Source: Bryobacteraceae bacterium (GTDB taxonomy: Bacteria; Acidobacteriota; Terriglobia; Bryobacterales; Bryobacteraceae). From it: a DNA stretch of 64,000 nt. The stretch covers positions 1 through 64,000 of the forward strand of contig JAHCHE010000014.1 in NCBI GenBank assembly GCA_026129905.1, given 5' to 3'. Of this stretch, positions 1 through 9,207 are shown in pieces (the first letter of the stretch is position 1; each line of letters opens with the position of its first letter). The notes beneath the pieces are model-generated. The model was not told the DNA's origin, did no database searches, and saw only the letters and a program-made list of their open reading frames with translations. The position numbers were made by a program, and so were the translations under genes.

Positions 1-1
1 T

Positions 2-205
2 GTGTACGCCTCTAACGGATGGGTGCACACACCAGCCGGGTTTGGATATGGCGCGGATGAAAACAACACTCTGGATACCGTTTATCTACTGGTGACGCCG
101 GACGCAAGCGAAGAGATGACATTTGCCGCGAACGGTCTCCGCTATGGCGGGAGGCTGACCTATCTGTATATCTACCGCTTTGGAGGGCTGAAGGTTACCG
201 AGTAG
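2..205 (+). CDS. C-terminal fragment of an unidentified protein
   Basis: The frame is open from the window edge to a TAG at 203-205, so only about 67 C-terminal residues are visible and the true start lies upstream. The piece is rich in aromatic and small polar residues (motifs such as GWVHTPAGFGYGADE and YLYIYRFGGLK), which fits the edge of a beta-rich secreted domain. No family can be assigned. It is followed by a convergent gene ending at 240. Confidence 0.45.
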   Translation: MYASNGWVHTPAGFGYGADENNTLDTVYLLVTPDASEEMTFAANGLRYGGRLTYLYIYRFGGLKVTE

Positions 206-239
206 GCTGCGGCAGTGGGCCGGGGCGCCTCTGCCGCCG

Positions 240-1391
240 TCACCGCGACGGCGTTTGCTCGGGAGCGCCGAGAAACCCCTCTTCATAGAACACGGACTTG
301 TAGCCGCGGCGGGTCACCCACTGGATCGCGCGCTCCACCCGCTCGCGGTAATCCGGCTCGTAGGCGACGTAATCCGGATAGAAATACTGCTCGTGGATCA
401 TCAGCTCCATTACTTCCGACTGGTGCGGATCGGCCGCAATGCGCTCCAGCCACGCGTCGATCTGGTCCAGCGGGACGGTGTTGATGACGATGTCGTGCCG
501 GATAAAGATCAGGTCCTCGCGCGTGTCCTTCCAATAATCGCGCCCCATCAGGTAGCGCACCTGTTCGAGCGGCAAGTAATAGGAGACCGACGGCCGCCCG
601 TCCTGTAGCCGGAAGTATCCGGCCAGGATCTTGATCCCCTCCTTCCGCAGCGCGCGGGCGCCGTCCAACGTCGTCTCGCCCCAGTGCACCGTCGTCGCCG
701 GGCTCAGCAATTGCTTCCCGGCGAAGCGCTCGATCTCGCGGGTGACAAGCCGGTAGTCCTCTCCGACCTTTTCGCCGGACGCGTGAATGTAGGGCCGGTC
801 GGGATCGTTGGCGCGGGCGTGAAAGGTGAGCCGTATCCAGTCCTGGTTGGCCTGCCATTCGGGCTTGTACTTGTCGGGCATCATCGACAGGTTGAAGCCG
901 TCGGTTTCGTAATAAATGTTGAAGTGAATTCTCGCGCCGTACTTCTCGCGCATGCCGCGCCACATCGCCAGGTACGGGTTCTCGAAGATCGAGCCGTAGC
1001 GGCCGGCGTTGCGCGCGATGTCACGCAGAAACCAGATGTTGTCGTCGGTGGAGAAGCGGTAGCGCGGAAACGAATCGCGGTCCCATAGGATGGTCCGCGT
1101 ATCGCGGGCGCCCGCCGCTTCGGCCACCAATCGCGTCTCGCGGTCCTTCAGCGTCACCGGCGCTTCAAACAGGCCATTCCCGACGCGAGCCGCAACGCCG
1201 TTTACCCGGACGGCGGCTTCCGGGCCGCACACCCCCTTGACCGTGATCTTCAGTCCCGCGGGCGTCACCTCGCCGTCATGCCGGTTGAGAATCGCGCCGT
1301 CGGGCGGCTCGGTGATTCGCACGGCAACCTCCCCCCGCGCCAGCCCCGCGGCGAGGACGGCCGCCGAGAATATCCTGCAAGCTGTATTCAT
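240..1391 (-). CDS. Secreted deacetylase-fold-like protein of unknown function
   Basis: The protein has 383 residues with a signal peptide (MNTACRIFSAAVLAAGLARG), a short beta-rich N-terminal segment resembling a bacterial Ig-like domain (about residues 20-100), then a larger domain. The larger part contains FSTDDNIWFLRD, LTFHARANDPDRPY, HWGETTLDGARAL and MIHEQYFYPDY. The order of Asp, His and Glu/His clusters recalls the polysaccharide-deacetylase (NodB) barrel, but I cannot place all metal ligands, so this is a fold-level guess. It is divergent from the oxidoreductase gene at 1412 with only 20 bases between, so the promoters must reach into the neighbouring coding regions. Likely periplasmic, acting on carbohydrate. 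Confidence 0.6.
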   Translation of the reverse strand: MNTACRIFSAAVLAAGLARGEVAVRITEPPDGAILNRHDGEVTPAGLKITVKGVCGPEAAVRVNGVAARVGNGLFEAPVTLKDRETRLVAEAAGARDTRTILWDRDSFPRYRFSTDDNIWFLRDIARNAGRYGSIFENPYLAMWRGMREKYGARIHFNIYYETDGFNLSMMPDKYKPEWQANQDWIRLTFHARANDPDRPYIHASGEKVGEDYRLVTREIERFAGKQLLSPATTVHWGETTLDGARALRKEGIKILAGYFRLQDGRPSVSYYLPLEQVRYLMGRDYWKDTREDLIFIRHDIVINTVPLDQIDAWLERIAADPHQSEVMELMIHEQYFYPDYVAYEPDYRERVERAIQWVTRRGYKSVFYEEGFLGAPEQTPSR

Positions 1392-1411
1392 CTGCTCGCT
1401 CCGTTTGTAGT

Positions 1412-2467
1412 ATGCATGAAGCGATGCATCGAAGAAAGTTCCTGCAAGCCGCCGCGGCGGGCGCCGGCGCCGCGCTGGCCTCGGACCGGAAAATCCGGAC
1501 GGGCATCCTCGGTATCCAGCACAGCCACCTGGCGGGAAAGATCATGGCCATGCGCGGCCACCCCGCCTATGAACTTGCTTCGGTCTGCGAGCCCGACGAG
1601 GCAACGCGCAAGGCGCGCCAGGGCGAGGAGTTCCTCGGCGGTCTGAAATGGGTCACGCTCGACCAGATGCTCGAAGACTCCTCGCTCGAACTCATCGTGT
1701 TCGAAGGCGAGGTGAAGGACGCGATTCCATTCGCCAGAAGAGTCATCGAAGCCGGCAAGCACCTCCACCTGGAAAAACCGCCCGGCGACCGGCTCGAGCC
1801 CTTCCGCGAACTGGCGGACCTCGCCCGCGAACGCCGGCGCCTCCTGCAACTCGGCTATCTCTGGCGCTTTCACGAGGGCGTCGAGCGCGCCCACGAAGCG
1901 ATGACCAACGGCTGGCTTGGCCGGGTGTTCCTGGTTCGCGCGGCCATCAACTCCGACCGCGACGCCGCGCAGCGGGCGGTGGAGGCCCGGTATCCCGGCG
2001 GGTCGATGTTCGAGTTAGGCGGGCACATGATCGACCTGGTGGTCCGTTTCCTCGGACGGCCGGCGAAGGTGCAGCCGTGGCTGCGGCACGATGGCGCCGC
2101 GGCCGACAACCTGAAGGACAACACCCTGGCGGTCTTCGAGTACGACCGCGCGCTCGGCATCGTCACCAGCGCCGCCATGATGGGCGGCAGCAGCCCGCAT
2201 CGCGGCTTCGAGCTGCTGGGGGAAGACGGCTCGATAGCGGTGCAACCGATGGAGCCGGCGCCCGTCATGAGAGTGTATCTCCGCGCTCCGCGGGGACCGT
2301 ACCGGGCCGGCTGGCAGACGCTTCACCTTCCGCCGCAACCTCGCTATGTTGCTGATTTTATTGAACTTGCCGCTGCCATCCGCGAATCGAGGCCGCTGCG
2401 GTTCGACTGGGACCATGAGCTGCTTCTGCACGAGACGCTGCTGCGAGCTTCGGGCGAGCTGAGCTGA
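1412..2467 (+). CDS. Gfo/Idh/MocA-family oxidoreductase, probably Tat-exported
   Basis: This is a 351-residue NAD(P)-dependent sugar-dehydrogenase-like protein. The N-terminus HRRKFLQAAAAGAGAAL is a twin-arginine-like signal. It is followed by a Rossmann start (RTGILGIQHSHLAGKI) and the family's EKPPGDRLEPF motif, matching the catalytic EKP lysine motif. GGSMFELGGHMIDLVVRFLG is the usual C-terminal-domain helix with a conserved His. Length is normal for the family. An alternative ATG at 1424 (MHRRKFLQ) suits the Tat signal better; neither start has a clear ribosome binding site. Substrate unknown. Acidobacteria carry many exported paralogues of this family next to sugar-processing genes. Confidence 0.85.
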   Translation: MHEAMHRRKFLQAAAAGAGAALASDRKIRTGILGIQHSHLAGKIMAMRGHPAYELASVCEPDEATRKARQGEEFLGGLKWVTLDQMLEDSSLELIVFEGEVKDAIPFARRVIEAGKHLHLEKPPGDRLEPFRELADLARERRRLLQLGYLWRFHEGVERAHEAMTNGWLGRVFLVRAAINSDRDAAQRAVEARYPGGSMFELGGHMIDLVVRFLGRPAKVQPWLRHDGAAADNLKDNTLAVFEYDRALGIVTSAAMMGGSSPHRGFELLGEDGSIAVQPMEPAPVMRVYLRAPRGPYRAGWQTLHLPPQPRYVADFIELAAAIRESRPLRFDWDHELLLHETLLRASGELS

Positions 2468-2518
2468 GGACGGGTGTAAACCACTGAAAATACTTAATAA
2501 AAAAATAGTAAAAAATAC

Positions 2519-2547
2519 TTGACATGTTTACGCTTAGATTTTATACT
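2519..2547 (+). promoter_or_regulatory. Near-consensus sigma70 promoter of the Hsp20 gene
   Basis: TTGACA at 2519-2524 and TATACT at 2542-2547 are separated by exactly 17 bases, one mismatch from perfect consensus. The 45 bases upstream are unusually A/T-rich for this genome (A-tracts around 2490-2515), like an UP element. The -35 is part of CTTGACA, identical to the left arm of the HAIR-like site on the dnaK promoter at 48340-48346, but the right arm is poor here. Confidence 0.85.
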
Positions 2548-2591
2548 GGAAACGTAGATAGGAAATGAATCCAAGGGAGGACATAAAGACA

Positions 2592-3026
2592 ATGACGCTT
2601 ACCAGATACAATCCTTTCCGCAGCTTCGAGGAATCCGGGCTCCAGTTGTTCCAGGACACCCTGAACCGCTTCTTCAGCGAGCCGGCCACCGCCCGGCCAT
2701 GGACGCCGCACGTCGACGTGCTGGAAACCGAGAACGAAATCGTGGTGAAGGCCGACGTGCCCGGCATCGACGAGAAGGACATCGATATCAAGATCGAGAA
2801 CGGCGCCCTGACCCTCAAGGGCGAGCGGAAGTTCGAGAAGGAAGACCGCGAGAAAGGCTATCACCGCATCGAGCGCGGCTACGGCTCGTTCGTGCGCTGC
2901 TTCAGCCTGCCCGAGTCGGTCGATGCCGAGAAGGTGAACGCCGGCTACAAGGCTGGGGTCCTGACGGTTACGCTGCCGAAGCGCGAGGCCGCAAAGCCCC
3001 GGTCCATCAAAGTTTCCGTCAACTGA
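2592..3026 (+). CDS. hsp20: Small heat-shock protein, Hsp20/alpha-crystallin family
   Basis: This is a 144-residue ATP-independent holdase chaperone. The alpha-crystallin domain covers about residues 35-140: it begins at PHVDVLETENEIVVKADVPG, contains the typical IENGALTLKGER strand, and ends with the AGVLTVTLPK signature and a short basic tail. I start at ATG 2592 (MTLTRYNPFRSF, the usual family N-terminus) because GGGAGG at 2575-2580 lies 11 bases upstream; an in-frame ATG at 2565 would leave no site. It is a single-gene unit with its own strong promoter and a terminator directly after it. Confidence 0.95.
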   Translation: MTLTRYNPFRSFEESGLQLFQDTLNRFFSEPATARPWTPHVDVLETENEIVVKADVPGIDEKDIDIKIENGALTLKGERKFEKEDREKGYHRIERGYGSFVRCFSLPESVDAEKVNAGYKAGVLTVTLPKREAAKPRSIKVSVN

Positions 3027-3040
3027 TCAGGGCAGAACAG

Positions 3041-3065
3041 AGGTGGGGCAAGCGTCCACGCTTGC
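3041..3065 (+). repeat. Copy 1 of a dispersed intergenic hairpin element
   Basis: The 20-base core (AGGTGGGGCAAGCGTCCACG, 3041-3060) recurs with one change at 7748-7767 and 49552-49571. In this copy GCAAGCG (3048-3054) and CGCTTGC (3059-3065) form a perfect 7-bp stem around TCCA. A second hairpin, the terminator, follows immediately. Confidence 0.7.
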
Positions 3066-3090
3066 AAGGCGGCCTCCGGGCCGCCTTTTT
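3066..3090 (+). terminator. Intrinsic terminator after the Hsp20 gene
   Basis: AAGGCGGCC (3066-3074) pairs perfectly with GGCCGCCTT (3079-3087) across a 4-base loop and runs into TTTTT. It lies 40 bases after the Hsp20 stop. Confidence 0.85.
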
Positions 3091-3168
3091 CGTCTGCCCC
3101 GCGGTGCCGCGGCGGATCGTCCGCGTCCCGTGTCTGGCGCTATGAGAAGATTGAATTGGGGATAGTCG

Positions 3169-4023
3169 ATGAACAACGTCAAAACAGTTCTGTTGCTTGG
3201 CTTGATGAGCGGCGTGCTGCTGATCGGCGGCGAAGCGCTGGGCGGCCGCAACGGTCTGGCGATGGGTCTGATGCTCGCGGTCGGGCTGAACTTCTTCAGC
3301 TATTTCTTCTCCGACAAGCTGGCCCTGAAAATGTACAACGCCCAGCCGGTAAGTCCCACCGAAAACAGCGAGATCTACAAGCGCATCGGGCCGATGACCC
3401 ACACGCTGACCCGGCGCATGGGGCTGCCGATGCCGAAGCTTTGGGTCATCCCGCAGGACGCGCCAAACGCCTTCGCCACCGGGCGCAATCCCAACCACGC
3501 GTCGGTGGCCGTCACCGCCGGCATTCTCCGCCTGATGAACGACCGCGAAGTCGAAGGCGTGATCGGCCATGAGCTCGGGCACGTCCGCAACCGCGACATC
3601 CTGATCAGCTCCATCGCGGCGACCCTGGCCGCGGCCATCACGTTCCTGGCGCGCATGGCGTTCTTTTTCGGCGGATCCCGCGAAAGCAACGACCGCGGCA
3701 ATCCCATGGCGGGACTGTTCATGCTGATCCTGGCGCCCATCGCCGCCCTGCTGATCCAGATGGCCATCTCTCGCACCCGGGAGTACGCCGCCGACGCGAC
3801 CGCCGCCAAGTACACCGGCTCGCCCGACGGCCTGATCTCCGGACTCAAGAAGCTCGAGACCTGGTCGAAGCGCATCCCCATGGACGCGTCGCCCGCGCAC
3901 GAGCACATGTTCATCGTGAAGCCCTTCACGGGCAGCGGGATGCTCAAGCTGTTCTCCACGCACCCGCCGACGGAAGAACGCATCGAGCGGCTGTCTAAAC
4001 TGCGCTACCAGCAGACGTTCTGA
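3169..4023 (+). CDS. htpX: Membrane zinc metalloprotease HtpX (M48 family)
   Basis: HtpX is an inner-membrane endopeptidase that degrades damaged membrane proteins. At 284 residues it has normal length. Two N-terminal membrane helices lie at about residues 5-55. The zinc site HELGH is in GVIGHELGHVRNRD, followed by two more helices (around 145-200) and the third-ligand glutamate region SRTREYAADATAAKYT. A GGGGA site lies just upstream of ATG 3169. It follows the Hsp20 gene, so two protein-quality genes are adjacent, but the terminator at 3066-3090 separates them. Confidence 0.95.
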   Translation: MNNVKTVLLLGLMSGVLLIGGEALGGRNGLAMGLMLAVGLNFFSYFFSDKLALKMYNAQPVSPTENSEIYKRIGPMTHTLTRRMGLPMPKLWVIPQDAPNAFATGRNPNHASVAVTAGILRLMNDREVEGVIGHELGHVRNRDILISSIAATLAAAITFLARMAFFFGGSRESNDRGNPMAGLFMLILAPIAALLIQMAISRTREYAADATAAKYTGSPDGLISGLKKLETWSKRIPMDASPAHEHMFIVKPFTGSGMLKLFSTHPPTEERIERLSKLRYQQTF

Positions 4024-4087
4024 CCGATTCGCGGGCCGGAACCGTCACCGCCGGCCCGCGCGCTATTCTTTCCGTATAGTTCTCTCC

Positions 4088-5248
4088 ATGGTCCGAGTGA
4101 ACCGGCAGGCGGCGGATCGACTCGAGGACGGTCACGTCTGGGTCTACTCGGGCGAAATCGTCGACCGCGGCGCCGCCGAGGCCGGAGACGTCGTCGCCGT
4201 CACGGGCCCGGGCGGACGGCGGCTCGGAACCGCGCATTACAGCGCCTCGTCCCAGATCGCCCTGCGCCTGCTGAGCCGCCGGACGGTCCCGATCGACCGC
4301 GGCTTCTGGCGCGCGCGCCTGGAAACGGCGATCGAATACCGCAAGCGCGTCGTAACCGGCAGCGACGCCTGCCGCCTCGTCCATGCCGAAGGCGACCGCC
4401 TCCCGGGGCTGGTGGTGGACCGGTACGGCCCTTACCTCGCCATCCAGACGCTCTCCCAAGGAATGGAGCGCGCGAAGGCGGATATTCTCGACTGTCTCCA
4501 GGAACTTCTCGCCCCCGCCGGAATCGTTGAGCGAAACGACGCCCCGCGCCGCAAGCAGGAGAAGCTCCCGCTCCAATCCGGCGTTGTCTCGGGGGAGGCG
4601 CCGCCCGCCGTGCGTTACCAGATGAACGGCCTTCGCTTCGAAGCCGACCTCCTGCACGGACAGAAGACCGGCGCATTTCTCGACCAGCGCGAAAACTACC
4701 TCGCGGCGGCGCGTTGGGCGCACGGCCGGGCCCTGGACTGCTTCACCTGCTCGGGCGGCTTCGCGCTGCACATGGCGCGCTCGTGCGAATCGGTGGAAGG
4801 CGTGGATTCCTCCGAACCCGCCCTTGAGGCCGCCCGGCGCAACGCTGCCGCCAACGCCATTGCCAACGTCAACTTCCGCCAGGCCAGCGTCTTCGAACTG
4901 GTCTCCGGCTACGCGATTACGGGCCGCCGCTTCTCCACCATCGTGCTCGATCCGCCCGCGTTCGCCAAATCGCAGCAGATGGTCGCCAAGGCGCTGGAGG
5001 CTTACCGCCAAATCAACTACCGCGCGCTGCAACTGCTGGAACCCGGCGGCGTGTTGGTCACCTGCTCCTGCTCACAGCACGTCAGCGAAGCACACCTGCT
5101 CGGCGCTATCCATTCCGCGGCCGCCGAGGCCCGGAAAACGCTGCGCCTGCTCGAGCGCCGCGCGCAGTCCGCCGACCACCCCATCCTTCTCTCCGTCCCC
5201 GAAACGTTCTACCTCAAATGCCTGATCCTCGAAGCGCTGGGCGACTGA
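4088..5248 (+). CDS. rlmI: 23S rRNA (cytosine1962-C5)-methyltransferase-like, RlmI family
   Basis: This is a 386-residue SAM-dependent RNA methyltransferase. An N-terminal PUA-like domain (about 1-75, with VWVYSGEIVDRG) is followed by a linker with DRLPGLVVDRYG. The Rossmann methyltransferase domain has QKTGAFLDQREN, motif I DCFTCSGGFALHMA, motif IV VLDPPAFAKS and motif VI LVTCSCSQHVS. The Cys in TCSCS is the likely catalytic residue. All hallmark motifs of RlmI/YccW are present. Exact target C1962 is inferred from family. Monocistronic by position. Confidence 0.9.
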   Translation: MVRVNRQAADRLEDGHVWVYSGEIVDRGAAEAGDVVAVTGPGGRRLGTAHYSASSQIALRLLSRRTVPIDRGFWRARLETAIEYRKRVVTGSDACRLVHAEGDRLPGLVVDRYGPYLAIQTLSQGMERAKADILDCLQELLAPAGIVERNDAPRRKQEKLPLQSGVVSGEAPPAVRYQMNGLRFEADLLHGQKTGAFLDQRENYLAAARWAHGRALDCFTCSGGFALHMARSCESVEGVDSSEPALEAARRNAAANAIANVNFRQASVFELVSGYAITGRRFSTIVLDPPAFAKSQQMVAKALEAYRQINYRALQLLEPGGVLVTCSCSQHVSEAHLLGAIHSAAAEARKTLRLLERRAQSADHPILLSVPETFYLKCLILEALGD

Positions 5249-5502
5249 AGGATACGTGCGGCGCCCGCGCCTTGCTCCCGACGATCCCGCTCCTTTCTCC
5301 GCTCCGGAGATTCGGCTACCTGTCCTGGTTCCGACCGATCGAGACGGACGCGGACCGCCCCGCGCCCGAACGTCGGATCCGCGACTATATGCTCATGTGG
5401 ATTCACTCCGAAGAGCCGACCAATCGCCCAGCGGTTGCAGCCGCTTCGTGGCCGAACGACAGGCATCGGCGGCGCAGGTTTGCCGTCCGCTGCATGCCCT
5501 GG

Positions 5503-5820
5503 TTAGGCCTGGGCGTCCGAATGAACCTCGCTCCCAGTCCACGGCTTAATCTTCGCTAGCTTTTTGGCGAGGAGGTCCTTGGCACGGGCCGCGTCATAGT
5601 CCATCTGCAAACCGATCCAGAACCCCTCCGACATCCCGAAGAACCGCGAGAGACGCAGGCCCGTATCGGCGGTGACGGCGCGCGCACCCGCCACGATTTC
5701 GCCGATGCGCCGCTGCGGCACGCCGATTTCCTTGGCCAGCCGGTATTGCGTGATGCCCATGGGCCTCAGGAATTCTTCCAGCAGGATTTCACCGGGGTGC
5801 GGGTAGGGAACTTTGCGCAT
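5503..5820 (-). CDS. higA: HigA antitoxin (XRE helix-turn-helix)
   Basis: This is a 105-residue antitoxin. The start MRKVPYPHPGEILLEEFL is the canonical HigA beginning, followed by the helix-turn-helix (TQYRLAKEIGVPQRRIGEIV, about residues 24-45). I use ATG 5820 because GAAGGAGAG sits 7-13 bases upstream; a longer frame to 5934 would run back through the toxin gene. HigA neutralises HigB and represses the operon, here probably by binding the palindrome at 6121-6145. It begins 13 bases after the higB stop, the usual toxin-first order. Confidence 0.92.
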   Translation of the reverse strand: MRKVPYPHPGEILLEEFLRPMGITQYRLAKEIGVPQRRIGEIVAGARAVTADTGLRLSRFFGMSEGFWIGLQMDYDAARAKDLLAKKLAKIKPWTGSEVHSDAQA

Positions 5821-5833
5821 GTGGTTCTCTCCT

Positions 5834-6115
5834 TCAGTGGTAGTCCACGATCTCAACATCCTCCGGACCTTCCGCCGTCCACACGAAGCACACTCGGAAC
5901 TGGTCGTTAACGCGTATACTGTGTTGACCGGCACGGTTGCCCTTCAACGCTTCCAGCCGATTGCCCGGCGGCACGCGCAGGTCGTCGAGTTTCAAGGCCC
6001 GGTTCAGCATCGCGAGCTTGCGCATGGCCACCGGCTCGACGTTTACAAATCGCTTCACACGATCGCCGCCGAACAGCGCTTGCGTATCGGCGCACTTGAA
6101 CGACCGGATGGGCAC
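5834..6115 (-). CDS. higB: HigB toxin (RelE-superfamily mRNA interferase)
   Basis: This is a 93-residue RelE-fold toxin that cleaves ribosome-bound mRNA. It carries the family pattern: PIRSFKCADTQALF, KRFVNVEPVAMRKLAMLNRA, LRVPPGNRLEALKGNRAGQHSIRVNDQFRVCF and the C-terminal VEIVDYH. The conserved basic residues and the final His/Tyr are intact, so it looks functional. The start is GTG at 6113-6115; the predicted -10 ends only 6 bases upstream, so the message is probably leaderless and no ribosome binding site is visible. Confidence 0.92.
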   Translation of the reverse strand: MPIRSFKCADTQALFGGDRVKRFVNVEPVAMRKLAMLNRALKLDDLRVPPGNRLEALKGNRAGQHSIRVNDQFRVCFVWTAEGPEDVEIVDYH

Positions 6116-6120
6116 AGATA

Positions 6121-6150
6121 AATAGTAACGAATTCCGTTACTATTGTCAA
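6121..6150 (-). promoter_or_regulatory. higBA promoter with a perfect operator palindrome
   Basis: On the minus strand TTGACA (6150-6145), a 17-base spacer and TACTAT (6127-6122) form a good sigma70 promoter. The spacer and -10 are covered by a perfect inverted repeat, AATAGTAACG (6121-6130), 5 bases, CGTTACTATT (6136-6145), which is the expected HigA/HigBA autorepression site. Confidence 0.85.
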
Positions 6151-6208
6151 GCGTCAGTACGTGAGGTCCTTCTCATTAAGGCCGAGCGGACGCCACGTTA
6201 CGTGAGGC

Positions 6209-6316
6209 CTACCGTTGCGCTTCAGCGGCGGGCCGCCCAGTGGACCGTCCGCTGCAACCGTAAGCTTCGGCGATGTCGAGTTCGGCTTCTGGCGTAACAA
6301 CCAGTTCAGCGGCCAT
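6209..6316 (-). pseudogene. Remnant of a ParE/RelE-type toxin
   Basis: From ATG 6316 the frame reads [18 protein letters not shown], the standard N-terminal strand and helix of ParE-type toxins. After 20 residues the homology stops and the frame ends at a TAG (6209-6211) after 35 codons. The start overlaps the antitoxin stop by 11 bases, the normal arrangement for a working pair. The catalytic C-terminal strands are absent, so the toxin cannot be functional. Confidence 0.75.
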
Positions 6317-6530
6317 ACGGCCTGCGAACCCTTTGCGTTACCTCGTCCCAGGGCAGTGCCGAAGCCGGGTTTTTCAGAAGATTCGCCTTTCTTCGCGCCA
6401 GCTCCAGCTTCTGCCAATCGTGGACCGGCACAGCTTCGGGCGTGCCGGCGAGGTCGTCCCACAGATCCTCCACGAGTTGAAGCTTTTCCGCGGGGCTGAG
6501 GTCAAAAATCGACGGTCCTGTCGGGTCCAT
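6306..6530 (-). CDS. Addiction-module antitoxin, ParD-like (unstable antitoxin family)
   Basis: This is a 74-residue protein of the small 'addiction module' family ([21 protein letters not shown], then [16 protein letters not shown]). These pair with RelE/ParE toxins encoded just downstream. I use ATG 6530 (MDPTGPSIF); the frame opens further upstream but the family starts here. Its partner gene is truncated, so this is a leftover antitoxin, possibly still acting on toxins elsewhere in the genome. Confidence 0.8.
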   Translation of the reverse strand: MDPTGPSIFDLSPAEKLQLVEDLWDDLAGTPEAVPVHDWQKLELARRKANLLKNPASALPWDEVTQRVRRPYGR

Positions 6531-6705
6531 TCGAATCTCCAATTCAATTCTCTCAAACGTGGCCGCTCGCTTGGCCGAAAAACGCCCCTCGATCCCATAT
6601 GCCCGACGCATAGATCCTCCCACACGGCGCCGATGTCGAGCGCCGCGTCACGATGCGGGATACTTAAGGAACTGGGAACCTACCAACCCCACAAGGAGGG
6701 ATTTT

Positions 6706-7719
<1,014 letters not shown>

Positions 7720-7747
7720 AATCCGTTAGCCAACCGTCAGTGCCAGG

Positions 7748-7794
7748 AGGTGGGGCGAGCGTCCACGCTGGCAAGCCGGCTTTCACGCCGGCTT
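7748..7794 (+). repeat. Copy 2 of the dispersed hairpin element
   Basis: Core 7748-7767 matches copy 1 at 19 of 20 bases. It is followed by a second hairpin, AAGCCGGC (7773-7780) and GCCGGCTT (7787-7794) around a 6-base loop. Layout is the same as copy 1 but the stem sequences differ with compensating changes, and no T-run follows. It lies between convergent genes. Confidence 0.7.
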
Positions 7795-7807
7795 GTCCCC
7801 CACCGCC

Positions 7808-8998
7808 TCACGACATCGCGGCCTGAAGCATGGCCCGGGTATAGCCGACATTGTATGAAATGGCCGCGTAGCCGCCCCCGCCGGGATAGCCTCCAAGCTG
7901 CATGCACTGCGTGTCGTAGTCGAGCCGCCGCGGATGCTCGGGGTAGATCTGCCGCGTGTACTTTTGCTTCACCAGCTCTTTCATCACGGCGAACATGTTG
8001 TTCAGCCCTTCGTCGATCCACACTTCCGTGTACCGCTCGTAGGGCTTCATCACCAGCACGTTGCGGAAATGGCAATGATTGATGCGGTCGCGCGAGCCGA
8101 AGTATCGGCAGACTTCGATCGGGTCTTCGCCCAGTTCGCGGGTGACGCCGCAGTCGTAGGTGATGCCGTTACACGGACTGTCCACGATGCCGATCAGCTT
8201 CTTCCAGCCCGCCAGCGTCGCCATGATCTGCTCGGAGCCGCGGCTGATGGGCGCCGGAGGATCGTTGGGATGCAGCGCCAGCCGGACCCCGGCCTTCTCC
8301 GCCGTCGGTATCACCGCCTTCAGGAAGTAGGTGATGTTCGCCCACATCTGGTCCAGCGTGTGGGCCCCGATCTCCGGCAGCGGCGGCAGGTCCTTGAACT
8401 TCATTCCCTTTTCCTCCGGGCGCGTCTGGTACGGCCGGTCCGCCGTCTGCACCAGCTCGTAGTCGAACCCTGTCCAGCCCGAGTTCCCCCGATTGACGTT
8501 GGTCTCTTCGAAATACCCTTCCATCGCCCGGTGCGCGTAGAAGTTGTACTCGATCACCGGCAGGCCCACCTTGGAGGCCGCGACAATCGACTGCTTGATG
8601 TGTTCTAAATCCTGGTCGCGTTTGTCGCCCGCCTTGCCGTACAGGATGTCCCGGGACAGCCCGATCATCAGGTTGCCCACCGTGATCCCGGCCGCCTTCC
8701 ACCGGTCCATAATCGGTTTCAGATTCTCTTCGGTCCACGGAACCCTCGGCCCGCCGCCCAGGACGTGATCCACGCCAAGCTGCTTGATCCGGCGCGGTCC
8801 CGTGGCCGGGTCGGAGCCCGAATCCGCGCCTCCTCCCCGCGAGTCGCGCACGCCGGAATCGAACATGCCCAGAGCGATCTTCGGCGTGTCCTTTCCTTCT
8901 TTGGGCGCAGGCGGGACCTGCTCCGCCTGAACAGGCAACGCGGGCGCCAGCGCTCCCGCGCCGAGTACCTCCATGGCTGTTCTACGCGAGAATTTCAT
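7808..8998 (-). CDS. uxuA: Tat-exported mannonate dehydratase-like protein (UxuA family)
   Basis: The protein has 396 residues. It opens with a twin-arginine-type signal (FSRRTAMEVLGAGALAPALP) and continues as a TIM barrel of the xylose-isomerase-like group. The HPNDPPAP motif is the UxuA metal/substrate signature, and GITYDCGVTRELGEDPIE, INHCHFRNV and YPEHPRRLDYD provide further His/Asp ligands. Classical UxuA is cytoplasmic and dehydrates D-mannonate to 2-keto-3-deoxygluconate; the export signal suggests a periplasmic sugar-acid role in this lineage. AAGGAG lies 6 bases before ATG 8998. Convergent with the methyltransferase. Confidence 0.82.
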   Translation of the reverse strand: MKFSRRTAMEVLGAGALAPALPVQAEQVPPAPKEGKDTPKIALGMFDSGVRDSRGGGADSGSDPATGPRRIKQLGVDHVLGGGPRVPWTEENLKPIMDRWKAAGITVGNLMIGLSRDILYGKAGDKRDQDLEHIKQSIVAASKVGLPVIEYNFYAHRAMEGYFEETNVNRGNSGWTGFDYELVQTADRPYQTRPEEKGMKFKDLPPLPEIGAHTLDQMWANITYFLKAVIPTAEKAGVRLALHPNDPPAPISRGSEQIMATLAGWKKLIGIVDSPCNGITYDCGVTRELGEDPIEVCRYFGSRDRINHCHFRNVLVMKPYERYTEVWIDEGLNNMFAVMKELVKQKYTRQIYPEHPRRLDYDTQCMQLGGYPGGGGYAAISYNVGYTRAMLQAAMS

Positions 8999-9207
8999 TC
9001 GTTACTCCTTGTTCGTTGCGCGAAATCCCGGCGGACGTCCGAGCCGATGGTTACGGCGCGGACTCTCGCGGAATCTCCCGATGTCGCAAGTATATATCAC
9101 GCCCGCCGCGGCGACGCGCCAGGCGCCGTCAAGCGCCTGACGCTCCCTCGTGTGCCGGCTGCGAAGCCTGATGTTATCGTCGTTGGCCACGAAGACATCA
9201 CGCGGCT

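Noticed and set aside
5249-5502. Short frames on both strands between rlmI and higA
   Set aside because: Arg/Pro-rich, no start site or family motif; treated as non-coding.
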